Shown here: positions 47,176-55,368 of the stretch, piece after piece
Layout of the letters: the number at the start of each line of letters is the position of its first letter
Numbering within the stretch: position 1 is the first letter of the stretch
DNA from: RHKX01 sp963820055
GTDB lineage: Bacteria; Actinomycetota; Thermoleophilia; Solirubrobacterales; 70-9
DNA: 64,000 nt
Direction of reading: 5' to 3'
NCBI GenBank assembly: GCA_963820055.1
Contig: CAWFYJ010000001.1
Coordinates: forward strand, 1-64,000
The notes under the pieces: generated by a model
The model's input: only the letters and a program-made list of their open reading frames with translations
The model's database searches: none
Told to the model about the DNA's origin: nothing
Position numbers and translations under genes: made by a program

Positions 47176-48867
47176 CTACAGGGAAGGCTCGGCCGGCCCG
47201 CGATCAGGATCGATGAGGACGCCCGGGTTGAGGATCCCCTCGGGGTCGACCGCCCGCTTCGCGGCCGTCAGCGCGTCGGCGAACCGATCGGGGCGCTGTA
47301 GGTCGTACCACGGCCGGTGGTCCCGGCCGACCGCGTGGTGGTGGGTGATCGTGCCGCCGGCCGAGACGATCGCCTCCGACACGGCCGCCTTGATCTCGTC
47401 CCACTGCTCGACCTCGGAGCCGCGCCGCGCCTTGGCGAGGACCGTGTAGTACGGCGCCGGGCCGCTCGGGTAGACGTGGGTGAACCTGCACATGACTCGC
47501 GGCGCTCCCTCCCCCTCCGCCGGCGCGTCGCAGACCTCGGCGACGGCGCGCCGGGCCGCCTCGGTGACGCGCGAATGGAACTCGCCGAAGCGGTCCCACG
47601 TGATTGCGGTCTCGAACGTCTCGCTGAGGACGCCGAGCGCGACGAGGCTGTCGCGGAGGTAGGGGGCGTCGAGGAACGCCGAGCGCCAGGTCTGGGCCGC
47701 GGAATCCGACTCGGCCGACTCGTCACCGGCCGACGTGGCCGACTCCGCGGTGCCGCCGAGATCCGTCGCGCACTCGACGGCGAGCCGGAGCTGGTCGTCG
47801 ACGGGCGCGAACGCCGACTCAAAGCCGAGGATGAGGACCGCCGCCGAGCCATCGCCGGCGCCGGTGGTCTCCGCCTCGAGCGGATCGAGCAGGCGGCAGT
47901 TGGAGGGATGGAGGCCGGACTGGGCGATCACGCGGGCCGCCTCCGCCCCCGCCGCGAAGCTCGGAAAGAAGACCGGGCGCGAGGCCTTGAAGCGCGGCCG
48001 CAGGCGGACCTGGACCCAGGATTCGGTTATTACGCCGAAGATCCCCTCCGAGCCGAGGAGCATCCGGTCGGGACTCGGACCGGCTCCGGAGCCCGGCAGC
48101 CGCCGGCTCTCCCAGGGACCGCTCGGCGTCAGCGCGCGCACCGAGTCGACGAGGTCATCGATGTGGGTCTGCAGCGTCGCGAAGTGGCCGCCGGCACGGG
48201 TTGCGATCCAGCCGCCGAGAGTCGAGAACTCGAACGACTGCGGAAAGTGGCGGAGCGTCAACCCGTGCGGCCGCAGGCCGTCCTCGAGGTCGGGGCCGAG
48301 CGTCCCGGCCCTGATCAAGGCCGAGGAGGAGACCTCGTCGATCTCCGCGATCCCGGTCAGCCCGCCGAGGTCGATCGAGACGGTGCCGCGGTAGCCGTGG
48401 CCGACCCGCGGCTCGACGCCGCCGACGACGCTGGTGCCGCCGCCGAAGGGGATCGCCGCCAGCCGTCGTTCGGCGCACATCTCGAGGACGCGGCGGACGT
48501 CGTCCTCGTCGGCCGGATACGCGACGAGGTCGGGGGTCCGCTCGTAGCGGCCGCGAAAGCCGCGAACGACGTCGCGGTAGGCGCGGCCCATCGCGTGGCG
48601 GATCCGGTCGGGCGGGGCGTCGCTGAGGATTCCGTCGAGCGCCTCGGGAGGGCGCAGGCGCGACGGCGCCAGATCGATCGACTCGAGCGGGACCGGTTCC
48701 TCGATGCGGTCGCCGCCGAAGCCGAGCCGGCGCCGCACCTCCGGCGCGATCGCCTCGAGCGCGGCGCGATCGGGTGCCCTGTCGGCATACCCCCAGCCCC
48801 AATGACTTCGGGCGCGGGAGCGCAGACTTCGGGCGCGCCCTACCCGGTCGGAGTCGCCGCTACTCAT
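47176..48867 (-). CDS. FAD-binding alkylglycerone-phosphate synthase-like enzyme
   Basis: 563 residues. PCMH FAD-binding motif AIPFGGGTSVVGGVEPRVGH near residues 138-157, TLRHFPQSFEFSTLGGWIAT, LLGSEGIFGVITESWVQVRL. The C-terminal cap has the triple-His motif GTITHHHAVGRDHRPWYDLQ (His 509-511), which in human and Dictyostelium AGPS lies in the active site. The end DPEGILNPGVLI is the usual VAO-family closing. AGPS replaces the acyl chain of acyl-DHAP with a fatty alcohol, making ether lipid. D-lactate dehydrogenases of the family lack HHH, which favours AGPS. No N-terminal targeting signal. Confidence 0.82.
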   Translation of the reverse strand: MSSGDSDRVGRARSLRSRARSHWGWGYADRAPDRAALEAIAPEVRRRLGFGGDRIEEPVPLESIDLAPSRLRPPEALDGILSDAPPDRIRHAMGRAYRDVVRGFRGRYERTPDLVAYPADEDDVRRVLEMCAERRLAAIPFGGGTSVVGGVEPRVGHGYRGTVSIDLGGLTGIAEIDEVSSSALIRAGTLGPDLEDGLRPHGLTLRHFPQSFEFSTLGGWIATRAGGHFATLQTHIDDLVDSVRALTPSGPWESRRLPGSGAGPSPDRMLLGSEGIFGVITESWVQVRLRPRFKASRPVFFPSFAAGAEAARVIAQSGLHPSNCRLLDPLEAETTGAGDGSAAVLILGFESAFAPVDDQLRLAVECATDLGGTAESATSAGDESAESDSAAQTWRSAFLDAPYLRDSLVALGVLSETFETAITWDRFGEFHSRVTEAARRAVAEVCDAPAEGEGAPRVMCRFTHVYPSGPAPYYTVLAKARRGSEVEQWDEIKAAVSEAIVSAGGTITHHHAVGRDHRPWYDLQRPDRFADALTAAKRAVDPEGILNPGVLIDPDRGPAEPSL

Positions 48868-48939
48868 GCGGCGACCCTAATCCGTGCGCGATTCCTGCGC
48901 AGTTTGCGGGGTCGTCGGAGGCGAATTCGACCTCCAAAG

Positions 48940-48967
48940 TTGTTACGTCTGACACTAGGCGTAGTTT
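48940..48967 (+). promoter_or_regulatory. Possible promoter of the 76-residue gene
   Basis: TTGTTA (48940-48945), a 16-base spacer and TAGTTT (48962-48967) resemble a sigma-70-type -35/-10 pair in otherwise GC-rich DNA. It sits in the divergent gap between the AGPS-like gene and the small gene beginning at 49005. Guess from consensus only. Confidence 0.3.
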
Positions 48968-49004
48968 TTCGCCCACCAACCCCCCGTCGACGGGAGTAGA
49001 GGGC

Positions 49005-49235
49005 ATGCAAGGAGAGACCAGCAGCAACGATCGCTGGCAGGAATTGGTTCACCTGCGCGAGGAACTCGAGCATGGCGACGCCATCCTGCCGACGAGGATC
49101 AGCGCGATCGACGGCTCCCGGATCGAGGCCTCCCCCGAGGCCGTCCGATTCGCCGAGGCGCTCGCGTTCAACGCCGGGTGGTCCGGCATCTCGGAGGCTC
49201 GCCGCCGTCGGCGGCACGACGACCTGGCGGCTTAG
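49005..49235 (+). CDS. Short conserved-looking protein, unknown
   Basis: 76 residues, MQGETSSNDRWQELVHLREE then a helix, ILPTRISAIDGSRIEASPEA and a basic C-terminus (SEARRRRRHDDLAA). Soluble, charged, possibly nucleic-acid binding because of the Arg cluster. Codon use is normal for the genome. Preceded by a possible promoter and followed by a palindromic hairpin. No family recognised. Confidence 0.55.
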   Translation: MQGETSSNDRWQELVHLREELEHGDAILPTRISAIDGSRIEASPEAVRFAEALAFNAGWSGISEARRRRRHDDLAA

Positions 49236-49352
49236 GCATTCGCGGAGGTTCGGTCCGGTCGTCTGCGGGCGGGCCATTGGTCGTGGGCGATTGGGCTGGT
49301 GAGGGGTCGCGGCGGAAGCTCATCGGTGGGGCTGGGGCTCACCTGGGGTCTC

Positions 49353-49393
49353 AATGGCAATCTGACATGCCCCAGCGTGTACGGATTGCCATT
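49353..49393. repeat. Perfect 10-bp inverted repeat
   Basis: AATGGCAATC (49353-49362) and GATTGCCATT (49384-49393) are exact complements around a 21-base loop. The arms are AT-rich against the background. It may be the terminator of the 76-residue gene or a regulator site for the convergent hydrolase region. It is part of the otherwise empty 49236-49569 interval. Confidence 0.5.
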
Positions 49394-49415
49394 CGCGGCC
49401 CGGATGACCACACTC

Positions 49416-49571
49416 ATGTCTTCCCGTCCCCTCTCGCCGCGCCGCCCGGCGGAAGCGGACGCGAAGCGGAGTCCCCGGCTGGGCCCAACACATATGTCTT
49501 CCCGTCCAGTTCACCGCGCCGGCCGACCGGACCGGACGCGAAGCGGAGGATCCGGTCGGAGTTATCCCCCT
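49416..49571. repeat. Two diverged 78-bp tandem units with conserved hairpin-loop core
   Basis: Both units begin ATGTCTTCCCGTCC (49416 and 49494) and contain the core GGACGCGAAGCGGAG. In the second unit the core sits in a 19-base loop closed by GACCGGA/TCCGGTC (49525-49531, 49551-49557). A third copy of the core, also in a 19-base loop, is at 61245-61273. The second unit runs to the stop of the alpha/beta hydrolase. No coding is apparent. Confidence 0.55.
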
Positions 49572-50505
49572 AAGCAGCTCGCTCGTCGAGCAGCTTGCGG
49601 ATCTCCTCGTTGTCGAGGCGGGCCGGCTTCGTCTCCTTGACGAACTTCGTCAGCGCCCGGGCGAACGGGAGCGGACGGTCGAGGTGCGGGAAGTGGCCCG
49701 CGCCCTCGAAGACGGTGAAGCGGCTGCCGGGCATCGCCTCGGCGGCCCAGTGGCCGTGTGAGACGGGAATGATCCGGTCCCGCTCGCCCCAGACGATCAT
49801 CGTCGGGACGGCGTCGGCGAGGTAGAGCCGGTCGCGGGCGCTGACCCGCTGGCCGCGGTGGTCGATCACAGAGCGGGCGGTGCAGAGGAACGCGGCGCGC
49901 GCCTCGGGATCGGCGAGGGATGCGTATCCGCGGGCGATCTCGGTGACGTCGGCACCCGGCGTGAGGCCGATGGCCCCGAGCCAGCCGGCGAGACGGCGGC
50001 CGGCGCCCGTGACCCAGGCCTTGGTGATCAACGGCAGGACGAGCTCGGCCCCCGGCAGGGTCGCGGCGCGGAGGACGATGTTGACGTCCTCGCCGAGACC
50101 GCCGCTCGAGACGAGGCCGAGGCGGTCCGTGTGGGTCGGGAACTGGTAGGCGAACTGCATCGCCACTCCACCGCCGAGCGAGTGGCCGACGACCGTGGCC
50201 GACTCGTGGCCGAGGGCGAGAAGGAGGTCGCGGGCGCCGGCGGCGTAGGCGCCGAGCGAGTAGTCGCCGCGCGGCTTCGCGGAGCTGCCGTGTCCGAGCA
50301 TGTCCGGTGCGATGACCGTGAACTCGTCGGCGAGCGCCGGAATCAGCGGCGCCCAGGTCTCGTAGCTGCCCGCGATTCCGTGCAGGAGGAGGAGAGGCGG
50401 CCCCTCCCCCGCCCTGAGAAAGCTGACGCGGTTGCCGTGCAGCGTGACCTGCTCAGCCTCCACCGGACCGTATGGATCGTCGAATCCCTGCTCTATTGCG
50501 CTCAT
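49570..50505 (-). CDS. Alpha/beta hydrolase
   Basis: 311 residues, start MSAIEQGFDDPYGPVEAEQV. Oxyanion segment LLLLHGIAGSYETWAPL, IAPDMLGHGSSAKP, nucleophile elbow TVVGHSLGGGVAMQFA (Ser), acid strand TMIVWGERDRIIPVSHG (Asp) and the His in EGAGHFPHLDRP. Normal length for lipase/esterase or C-C hydrolase type enzymes. No signal peptide. Divergent from the epimerase gene, 22-bp gap. Substrate unknown. Confidence 0.9.
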   Translation of the reverse strand: MSAIEQGFDDPYGPVEAEQVTLHGNRVSFLRAGEGPPLLLLHGIAGSYETWAPLIPALADEFTVIAPDMLGHGSSAKPRGDYSLGAYAAGARDLLLALGHESATVVGHSLGGGVAMQFAYQFPTHTDRLGLVSSGGLGEDVNIVLRAATLPGAELVLPLITKAWVTGAGRRLAGWLGAIGLTPGADVTEIARGYASLADPEARAAFLCTARSVIDHRGQRVSARDRLYLADAVPTMIVWGERDRIIPVSHGHWAAEAMPGSRFTVFEGAGHFPHLDRPLPFARALTKFVKETKPARLDNEEIRKLLDERAA

Positions 50506-50527
50506 AGCCGGAGGTAGGCTAGCCATC

Positions 50528-51499
50528 TTGAAGAAAGTCATGATCACCGGCGCGGCAGGGTTCATCGGGCGCACGCTCGCGGCGCGACTGCGCGCCGAGG
50601 GCGCCGAAGTCGTTGGGGTGGACGTCGTCGCCGACCCGGGTGCGGCGATCACGGCAGGCGACGTCGGGTCGCCCGGCGCGTGGCAGGACGCGGCAACCGG
50701 ATGCGACGTCGTCATCCACACGGCGGCGATCGTCTCCAACGCCGCCTCGATCGGCGATGCCTGGAGGATCAACGTTCTCGGCACCCGCAACGCCCTCGAT
50801 GCCGCGGTCCGCGCGGACGCCGGCCGGTTCGTTCACTTCTCGTCGGTTCGCGCCTTCGGCGACGTCGGCTTTCCCGACGACGTCGACGAGCGCCACCCGG
50901 TCCGCCCCGACGGCCACACCTACGTCGACACGAAGATCGCCTCCGAGCAGGTCGTTCTACAGGCGCACGCCGCCGGCGAGGCATCGTGCACGGTCGTCCG
51001 CCCCGGAGACGTCTACGGGCCGGCCTCGCGCCCGTGGACGATCCTGCCGGTCGAGGCGATCGCCGCCGGCCGCTTCTTCCTCCCGGCGATGGGGCGCGGC
51101 ATCCATAGCCCCGTCTACGTCGACGACCTCGTGTCCGGCGTCCTCCTCGCCGCCGCCGCGGACGAGGCCGCGGGCCAGGTGTTCACGATCTCGGGCGGGA
51201 TCGGGGTCACCTGCAACGAGTTCTTCGGCCACTACTCGCGGATGCTGGGCAAGCCGCCCCCGCGCCGTGTCCCCACCGCAGTGGCCATGGCCCTCGCCGC
51301 GATCCCCGAGACCGCGGCCTGGATCAGCGGCGGCACCACGGAGCTGCGCCGGGCTTCGGTCATCTACATGACCCGCACCGGGACCTACTCGATCGAGAAG
51401 GCGCGCCGGATGCTCGGCTACGAACCCGAGGTCGGCCTCGCCGAGGGGATGCGGCGCTCCGAGCAGTGGCTGCGCGAGGCGGGCCTGATCCCGGCCTAG
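50528..51499 (+). CDS. NAD-dependent epimerase/dehydratase (extended SDR)
   Basis: 323 residues from TTG (MKKVMITGAAGFIGRTLAAR); an ATG at 50540 would remove most of the first strand. Rossmann motif TGAAGFIG, DVVIHTAAIVSN, FVHFSSVRAFGD, YVDTK (catalytic Tyr/Lys), VVRPGDVYGPASRPW and YVDDLVSGVLLAA. Sequence style resembles 3-beta-hydroxysteroid dehydrogenase or sugar epimerase groups of the atypical extended SDR set. The stop codon is shared with the convergent GMC oxidoreductase stop at a CTAG palindrome (51496-51499). Confidence 0.88.
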   Translation: MKKVMITGAAGFIGRTLAARLRAEGAEVVGVDVVADPGAAITAGDVGSPGAWQDAATGCDVVIHTAAIVSNAASIGDAWRINVLGTRNALDAAVRADAGRFVHFSSVRAFGDVGFPDDVDERHPVRPDGHTYVDTKIASEQVVLQAHAAGEASCTVVRPGDVYGPASRPWTILPVEAIAAGRFFLPAMGRGIHSPVYVDDLVSGVLLAAAADEAAGQVFTISGGIGVTCNEFFGHYSRMLGKPPPRRVPTAVAMALAAIPETAAWISGGTTELRRASVIYMTRTGTYSIEKARRMLGYEPEVGLAEGMRRSEQWLREAGLIPA

Positions 51500-53094
51500 C
51501 GGCCGCCGGTGTCCGCGCCCGGCTCCGGCATGACGGCGGCGAAGCGCTCGGCGAGGGCGGTGATCGTCAGGCTCGGATTGACCCCGAGGTTGGCGGGGAT
51601 CGCGCTCGCGTCGGCGACGTGGAGGCCGGGATGCCCGAAGACTTCGTGGCGGGCATCGACGACGCCGCTCGCCGGATCGGCGCCGATCGCGGCCCCACCG
51701 AGGATGTGAGCGGTGACCGAGAGGCCGCCGGCGCTCTCGGGAAGCAGGTTGAGTGGGCGTCCGCCCGACGCGGCCGCGAACTCCCGGGCGACCCGGTTGG
51801 CGACCGCGAGATAGCTCGGCGGCCGGTGCCCCGGCGTCGCCCTGCTGCGCATCACCCGTCGCCACGGGCGCGCCGGCGATCGCCCGAGGGCGAACTCGAT
51901 CTCACTCTCGACGTCCTGCATCACGGTCAGCGCCGTCAGGCGGCGCTCGAAGCCGCGGGCTCCGACGACCCGCGCCTGCCGCAGCGGCGAGCGGGCGATC
52001 GCGGCCAGGACGTCGCGACGGCGCCGGCGCGGGTCCTCGCCGTCGACGAGCGGCCCGAGCATCCAGCGCATGTGGCCGCCCCCGACGTAGCGGTTCTGAG
52101 TCACGTGGGTGCGCTCGTCGGGGTGGAAGTCGCTCGAGATCGATGGTCCGCGGGTCAGGTCCTCGCCGGGCGGCTGCAGCACCGCCGACACCGCCTCGCT
52201 GTTCGTCCGCACAGCCTTGCCGAGCCGCGGCGAGAGGCGCGGCAGCGTGCCGAGCTCGTCGCGGCAGCGAAGCAGCAGCTCGAGCGTGCCGAGCACGCCC
52301 GCGGCCAGCACGACCCGGCGGGCCCGGATCATCGGCCGCGACCCGTTCGGGCCGTTGATCCGGACCTCGTAGCCGCCGGCCGGCAGCGGCGCGAGCGCGG
52401 TCGCCTCGTGCTCGGGGAGGATCCGGGCGCCGCGGCGCTCAGCGAGGTGGAGGTAGTTGAGATCGAGCGTGTTCTTGGCTCCGTATGGGCAGCCGGCGAG
52501 GCAGCCGCCGCAGAGCAGGCACCCGGTTCGCTCCGGACCCTCCCCCGCGAAGAACGGATCGGCGTTGCGGCGGCCGGGGCCGTCGCCGAAGTGGATCGCG
52601 AGCGGCACCGGGCCGAAGCTGTCGGCGGCGCCCATCGCGGCCGCGGCGGTGCGCAGGTGCTCGTCCATCTCGCCGAGGTGGGGATTGGTGACCCGGCCGA
52701 GCATCCGCGCGGCCGTCGCCAGGTGCGGCTCGAGCTCGCCCCGCCAGTCGGCGAGGCCGGCCCACGAGCGGTCGTCGTAGAAGCGCTGCGGCGGCTCCAG
52801 CAGGACCGCTCCCCAGACGATGCTGCCGCCGCCGACGCCAGTCGCGCCGATGATCCCGACGTCGCGGAAGAACCGCTGCCAGAAGTAGCCGCGGCGGAGG
52901 CCTAGCCGCGGGTCCCAGAGCAGGTCGCGCGGGCTCCGGCGCCCGGCCTCGATGTCGGCGGAAGTCAGACGCCGGCCGCGTTCGAGCACGACGACGTCCA
53001 TCCCCCGCTCGGCCAGCCGCAGCGCCGACGCGGCGCCGCCGAAGCCGCTGCCGACGATCGCGACGTCGCAGTCGAAGCCGGGGTCGGCGCGCAA
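51496..53094 (-). CDS. GMC-type oxidoreductase with ferredoxin-like Cys motif (ChoD-like)
   Basis: 532 residues, TTG start. ADP-binding CDVAIVGSGFGGAASALRLA, then TGVGGGSIVWGAVLLEPP, and a CxxCxxCxxxCP motif (RTGCLLCGGCLAGCPYGAKN) near residue 200. C-terminal VTAHILGGAAIGADPASGVV and HVADASAIPANLGVNPSLTI complete the FAD and active-site parts. The Cys motif followed by GAKNTLDLNYL is also found in mycobacterial ChoD (Rv3409c) and relatives, where it may hold a cluster or zinc. Substrate is probably an alcohol or sterol. Cytoplasmic. Confidence 0.88.
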   Translation of the reverse strand: MRADPGFDCDVAIVGSGFGGAASALRLAERGMDVVVLERGRRLTSADIEAGRRSPRDLLWDPRLGLRRGYFWQRFFRDVGIIGATGVGGGSIVWGAVLLEPPQRFYDDRSWAGLADWRGELEPHLATAARMLGRVTNPHLGEMDEHLRTAAAAMGAADSFGPVPLAIHFGDGPGRRNADPFFAGEGPERTGCLLCGGCLAGCPYGAKNTLDLNYLHLAERRGARILPEHEATALAPLPAGGYEVRINGPNGSRPMIRARRVVLAAGVLGTLELLLRCRDELGTLPRLSPRLGKAVRTNSEAVSAVLQPPGEDLTRGPSISSDFHPDERTHVTQNRYVGGGHMRWMLGPLVDGEDPRRRRRDVLAAIARSPLRQARVVGARGFERRLTALTVMQDVESEIEFALGRSPARPWRRVMRSRATPGHRPPSYLAVANRVAREFAAASGGRPLNLLPESAGGLSVTAHILGGAAIGADPASGVVDARHEVFGHPGLHVADASAIPANLGVNPSLTITALAERFAAVMPEPGADTGGR

Positions 53095-53116
53095 GGGGAC
53101 CGCCGCGAGTCCGGCG

Positions 53117-55255
53117 CTACCAGTGCATTCCGCGCATCAGATACGCGAAGGCGAGCTGCTGGTTGTTGGCCTGCTCGTCGGTCGTCGTCCCCCGCGACTC
53201 CCGGCTCGCGGACTCCTTCGGCTTGCCACCCTTGGCGGCGGTCGAGTCCGGGAACATGTGGTAGGCGGAGTTGAGGATGTAGTCGATCGACTTCGGGTTG
53301 ATCGCGTAGAGGATCTGCCCGAGGGTCCCGACCGGCGTCGCGATCCGCTTCGGCTTGAAGATGATCGCGTCGCAGAGCATGTCGGCGGCCTCGTCGGGCG
53401 TGATCGTCGGGAAGCGGTCATACATCTTCGTCGGGGCGATCATCGGCGTCCGCACGAGCGGCATGTGGATCGTCGTGATGTTGACCTTGTCGTCGATGAT
53501 CTCCGAGGCGATGCACCTCGAGAAGGCGTCGAGCGCCGACTTCGACGCCACGTAGGCCGAGAACCGCGGCATGTTCGTCTGCACGCCGATCGAGCTGACG
53601 TTGATGATCTGCCCGGAGCGGCGCTGGCGCATCGTCGGCAGCAGCCGCAGGATCAGCCGGACCGGGCCGAAGTAGTTGAGCTGCATCGTCCGCTCGAAGT
53701 CGTGGAAGCGGTCGTAGGAGAGCGCGATCGAGCGCCGGATGGAGCGACCGGCGTTGTTGATCAGCACATCGACGTTGCCGTGCTGTTCGATCACTTCCGC
53801 CGCCATCCGGTCGATGTCGTCGACGTCGCTGAGGTCGCAGCGGTGGATGTAGGCGATCCCGCCGCCGTCCTCGATCTGGTCGCGCGTCTCCTCGAGCTTC
53901 TCGGGGCTGCGGGCGACGAGCAGGACGATTCCGCCTGCGTCGGCGACCTTCATCGCCGCCGACTTGCCGATTCCCGACGAGGCGCCGGTGACGAGGACGA
54001 CCTTGCCGCTGACCTCCTTCTCGAGCGAGGCATTGCCCTGGAGGCGGCGGCCGAAGCGCACCACCTCGTCGGGGATCTGATGCTCGAGCACCTGGGCGAT
54101 GCCGCCGAGGATTCCCGCCCGGCCGCGGGCGGCGCCGACGAGCGTGTTGTCGCGATAGAGGTCGGGGTCGAGGTGGCGAGCCCAGTAATCCCAGAGCTTG
54201 CCCGCGTAGGCCTCGAGCGGCGGCACCTTGATGCCGGTGCCCGCCAGGGCCGCCTGGGTCCGGCGCGAGTCGAAGTGGGTCGGGTAGTTGAGGTAGACGA
54301 GGACCGAGCGCGGGATGCCGAAGTCCTCGAGCACCTTGTCGGTCACGGCGTTGGCGAACGGGACGTTCGTCAGGGCGACGCCGAGCAGCGGCTGCAGCGC
54401 CTCGGTGGTCGCCGCCGGGGCGCGCAGCGACGACTGCGGCGCGTGGGCGGCACGGGCGAACACGTCGATGACCTCGCCGGCGGAGAGCGGATCGGGGTCG
54501 GTGAGGCTGAAGGCGCGCCCGTCGAGATCGTCGAGGTGGGCGATGTGGTCCATCGCCTTGACGACGAAGTCGACCGGGACGATGTTGATCTCGCGACCCT
54601 CGACGCCGGGCATCGGCATCCACGCGGGCACGACCTGGCGGATCCGCCTGATCAGCTTGAAGAAGTAGTAGGGGCCGTCGATCTTGTCCATCTCGCCGGT
54701 CTCCGAGTTGCCGACGACGATCCCCGGCCGGTAGACCCGCCACGGCCGCTCGCACTCGTCGCGGACGACGCGCTCGGACTCGTGCTTGGTCCGGAAGTAG
54801 GGATGGGTGTCGAGGTTCTGGGCCTCGTCGAACATGTCCTCGCGCCAGGTCCCCTTGTAGAGGCCGGCGCTGGCGATCGAGCTGACCATGTGGACGCGAC
54901 CGGCTTCGACCGCCTCGGCGAGCTCGACCATGTGCCGCGTGCCCTCGACGTTCGCGACCCGCTGCGACTCGGCGTCCGCCTTCATGTCATAGATGGCGGC
55001 GAGATGGAAGAGGTGATCGACGTTCCCAGCCAGCTTCGCGATGTCCTCGTCGGAGACGCCGAGCCGGCGCTGCGAGAGATCGCCGACGATGCCGACGACG
55101 CGCTCCTCGTCGACGCCCCAGCGGTTGCGGAGCTCGGCGAGCCGGCCCTGCGACCCCTCGCGGACGAGCACATAGATCGTCCCCTCCCGCTCGAGCAGCA
55201 GCTCGACGAGGTTACGGCCGATGAATCCGGTCGCGCCGGTGACGAAATAGCCCAT
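53117..55255 (-). CDS. Two-domain fatty acyl-CoA reductase (SDR-SDR fusion)
   Basis: 712 residues; start MGYFVTGATGFIGRNLVELL with GGAGGGAGCTGAG just upstream. Domain 1 (1-380) is an extended SDR of the FAR/thioester reductase type: HLFHLAAIYDMKADAESQRV, HMVSSIASAGLYKG, PYFRTKHESERVV (YxxxK-like), YRPGIVVGNSETGE. Domain 2 (from about 430) is a classical SDR: KVVLVTGASSGIGKSAAMKV, LINNAGRSIRRS, INVSSIG and YVASKSALDAF (Tyr-Lys). Marinobacter-type FARs have the same plan and reduce acyl-CoA to fatty alcohol in two steps. An unstructured tail (AAKGGKPKESASRES) closes it. Confidence 0.85.
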   Translation of the reverse strand: MGYFVTGATGFIGRNLVELLLEREGTIYVLVREGSQGRLAELRNRWGVDEERVVGIVGDLSQRRLGVSDEDIAKLAGNVDHLFHLAAIYDMKADAESQRVANVEGTRHMVELAEAVEAGRVHMVSSIASAGLYKGTWREDMFDEAQNLDTHPYFRTKHESERVVRDECERPWRVYRPGIVVGNSETGEMDKIDGPYYFFKLIRRIRQVVPAWMPMPGVEGREINIVPVDFVVKAMDHIAHLDDLDGRAFSLTDPDPLSAGEVIDVFARAAHAPQSSLRAPAATTEALQPLLGVALTNVPFANAVTDKVLEDFGIPRSVLVYLNYPTHFDSRRTQAALAGTGIKVPPLEAYAGKLWDYWARHLDPDLYRDNTLVGAARGRAGILGGIAQVLEHQIPDEVVRFGRRLQGNASLEKEVSGKVVLVTGASSGIGKSAAMKVADAGGIVLLVARSPEKLEETRDQIEDGGGIAYIHRCDLSDVDDIDRMAAEVIEQHGNVDVLINNAGRSIRRSIALSYDRFHDFERTMQLNYFGPVRLILRLLPTMRQRRSGQIINVSSIGVQTNMPRFSAYVASKSALDAFSRCIASEIIDDKVNITTIHMPLVRTPMIAPTKMYDRFPTITPDEAADMLCDAIIFKPKRIATPVGTLGQILYAINPKSIDYILNSAYHMFPDSTAAKGGKPKESASRESRGTTTDEQANNQQLAFAYLMRGMHW

Positions 55256-55368
55256 CTCAGCTCCCTCCGAAGTCGCGAAAACCCGGGCGGACCCTACACG
55301 CTGCACGCCGACCGGCGGTGGCGGGACGCCATGCTTGAGCGGCCTGCCAAGCGGGAATACGCTCGGCC

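Noticed and set aside
47317..48999. 560-residue plus-strand ORF opposite the AGPS-like gene
   Set aside because: Antisense shadow; no recognisable motif, while the minus strand has a complete FAD enzyme.
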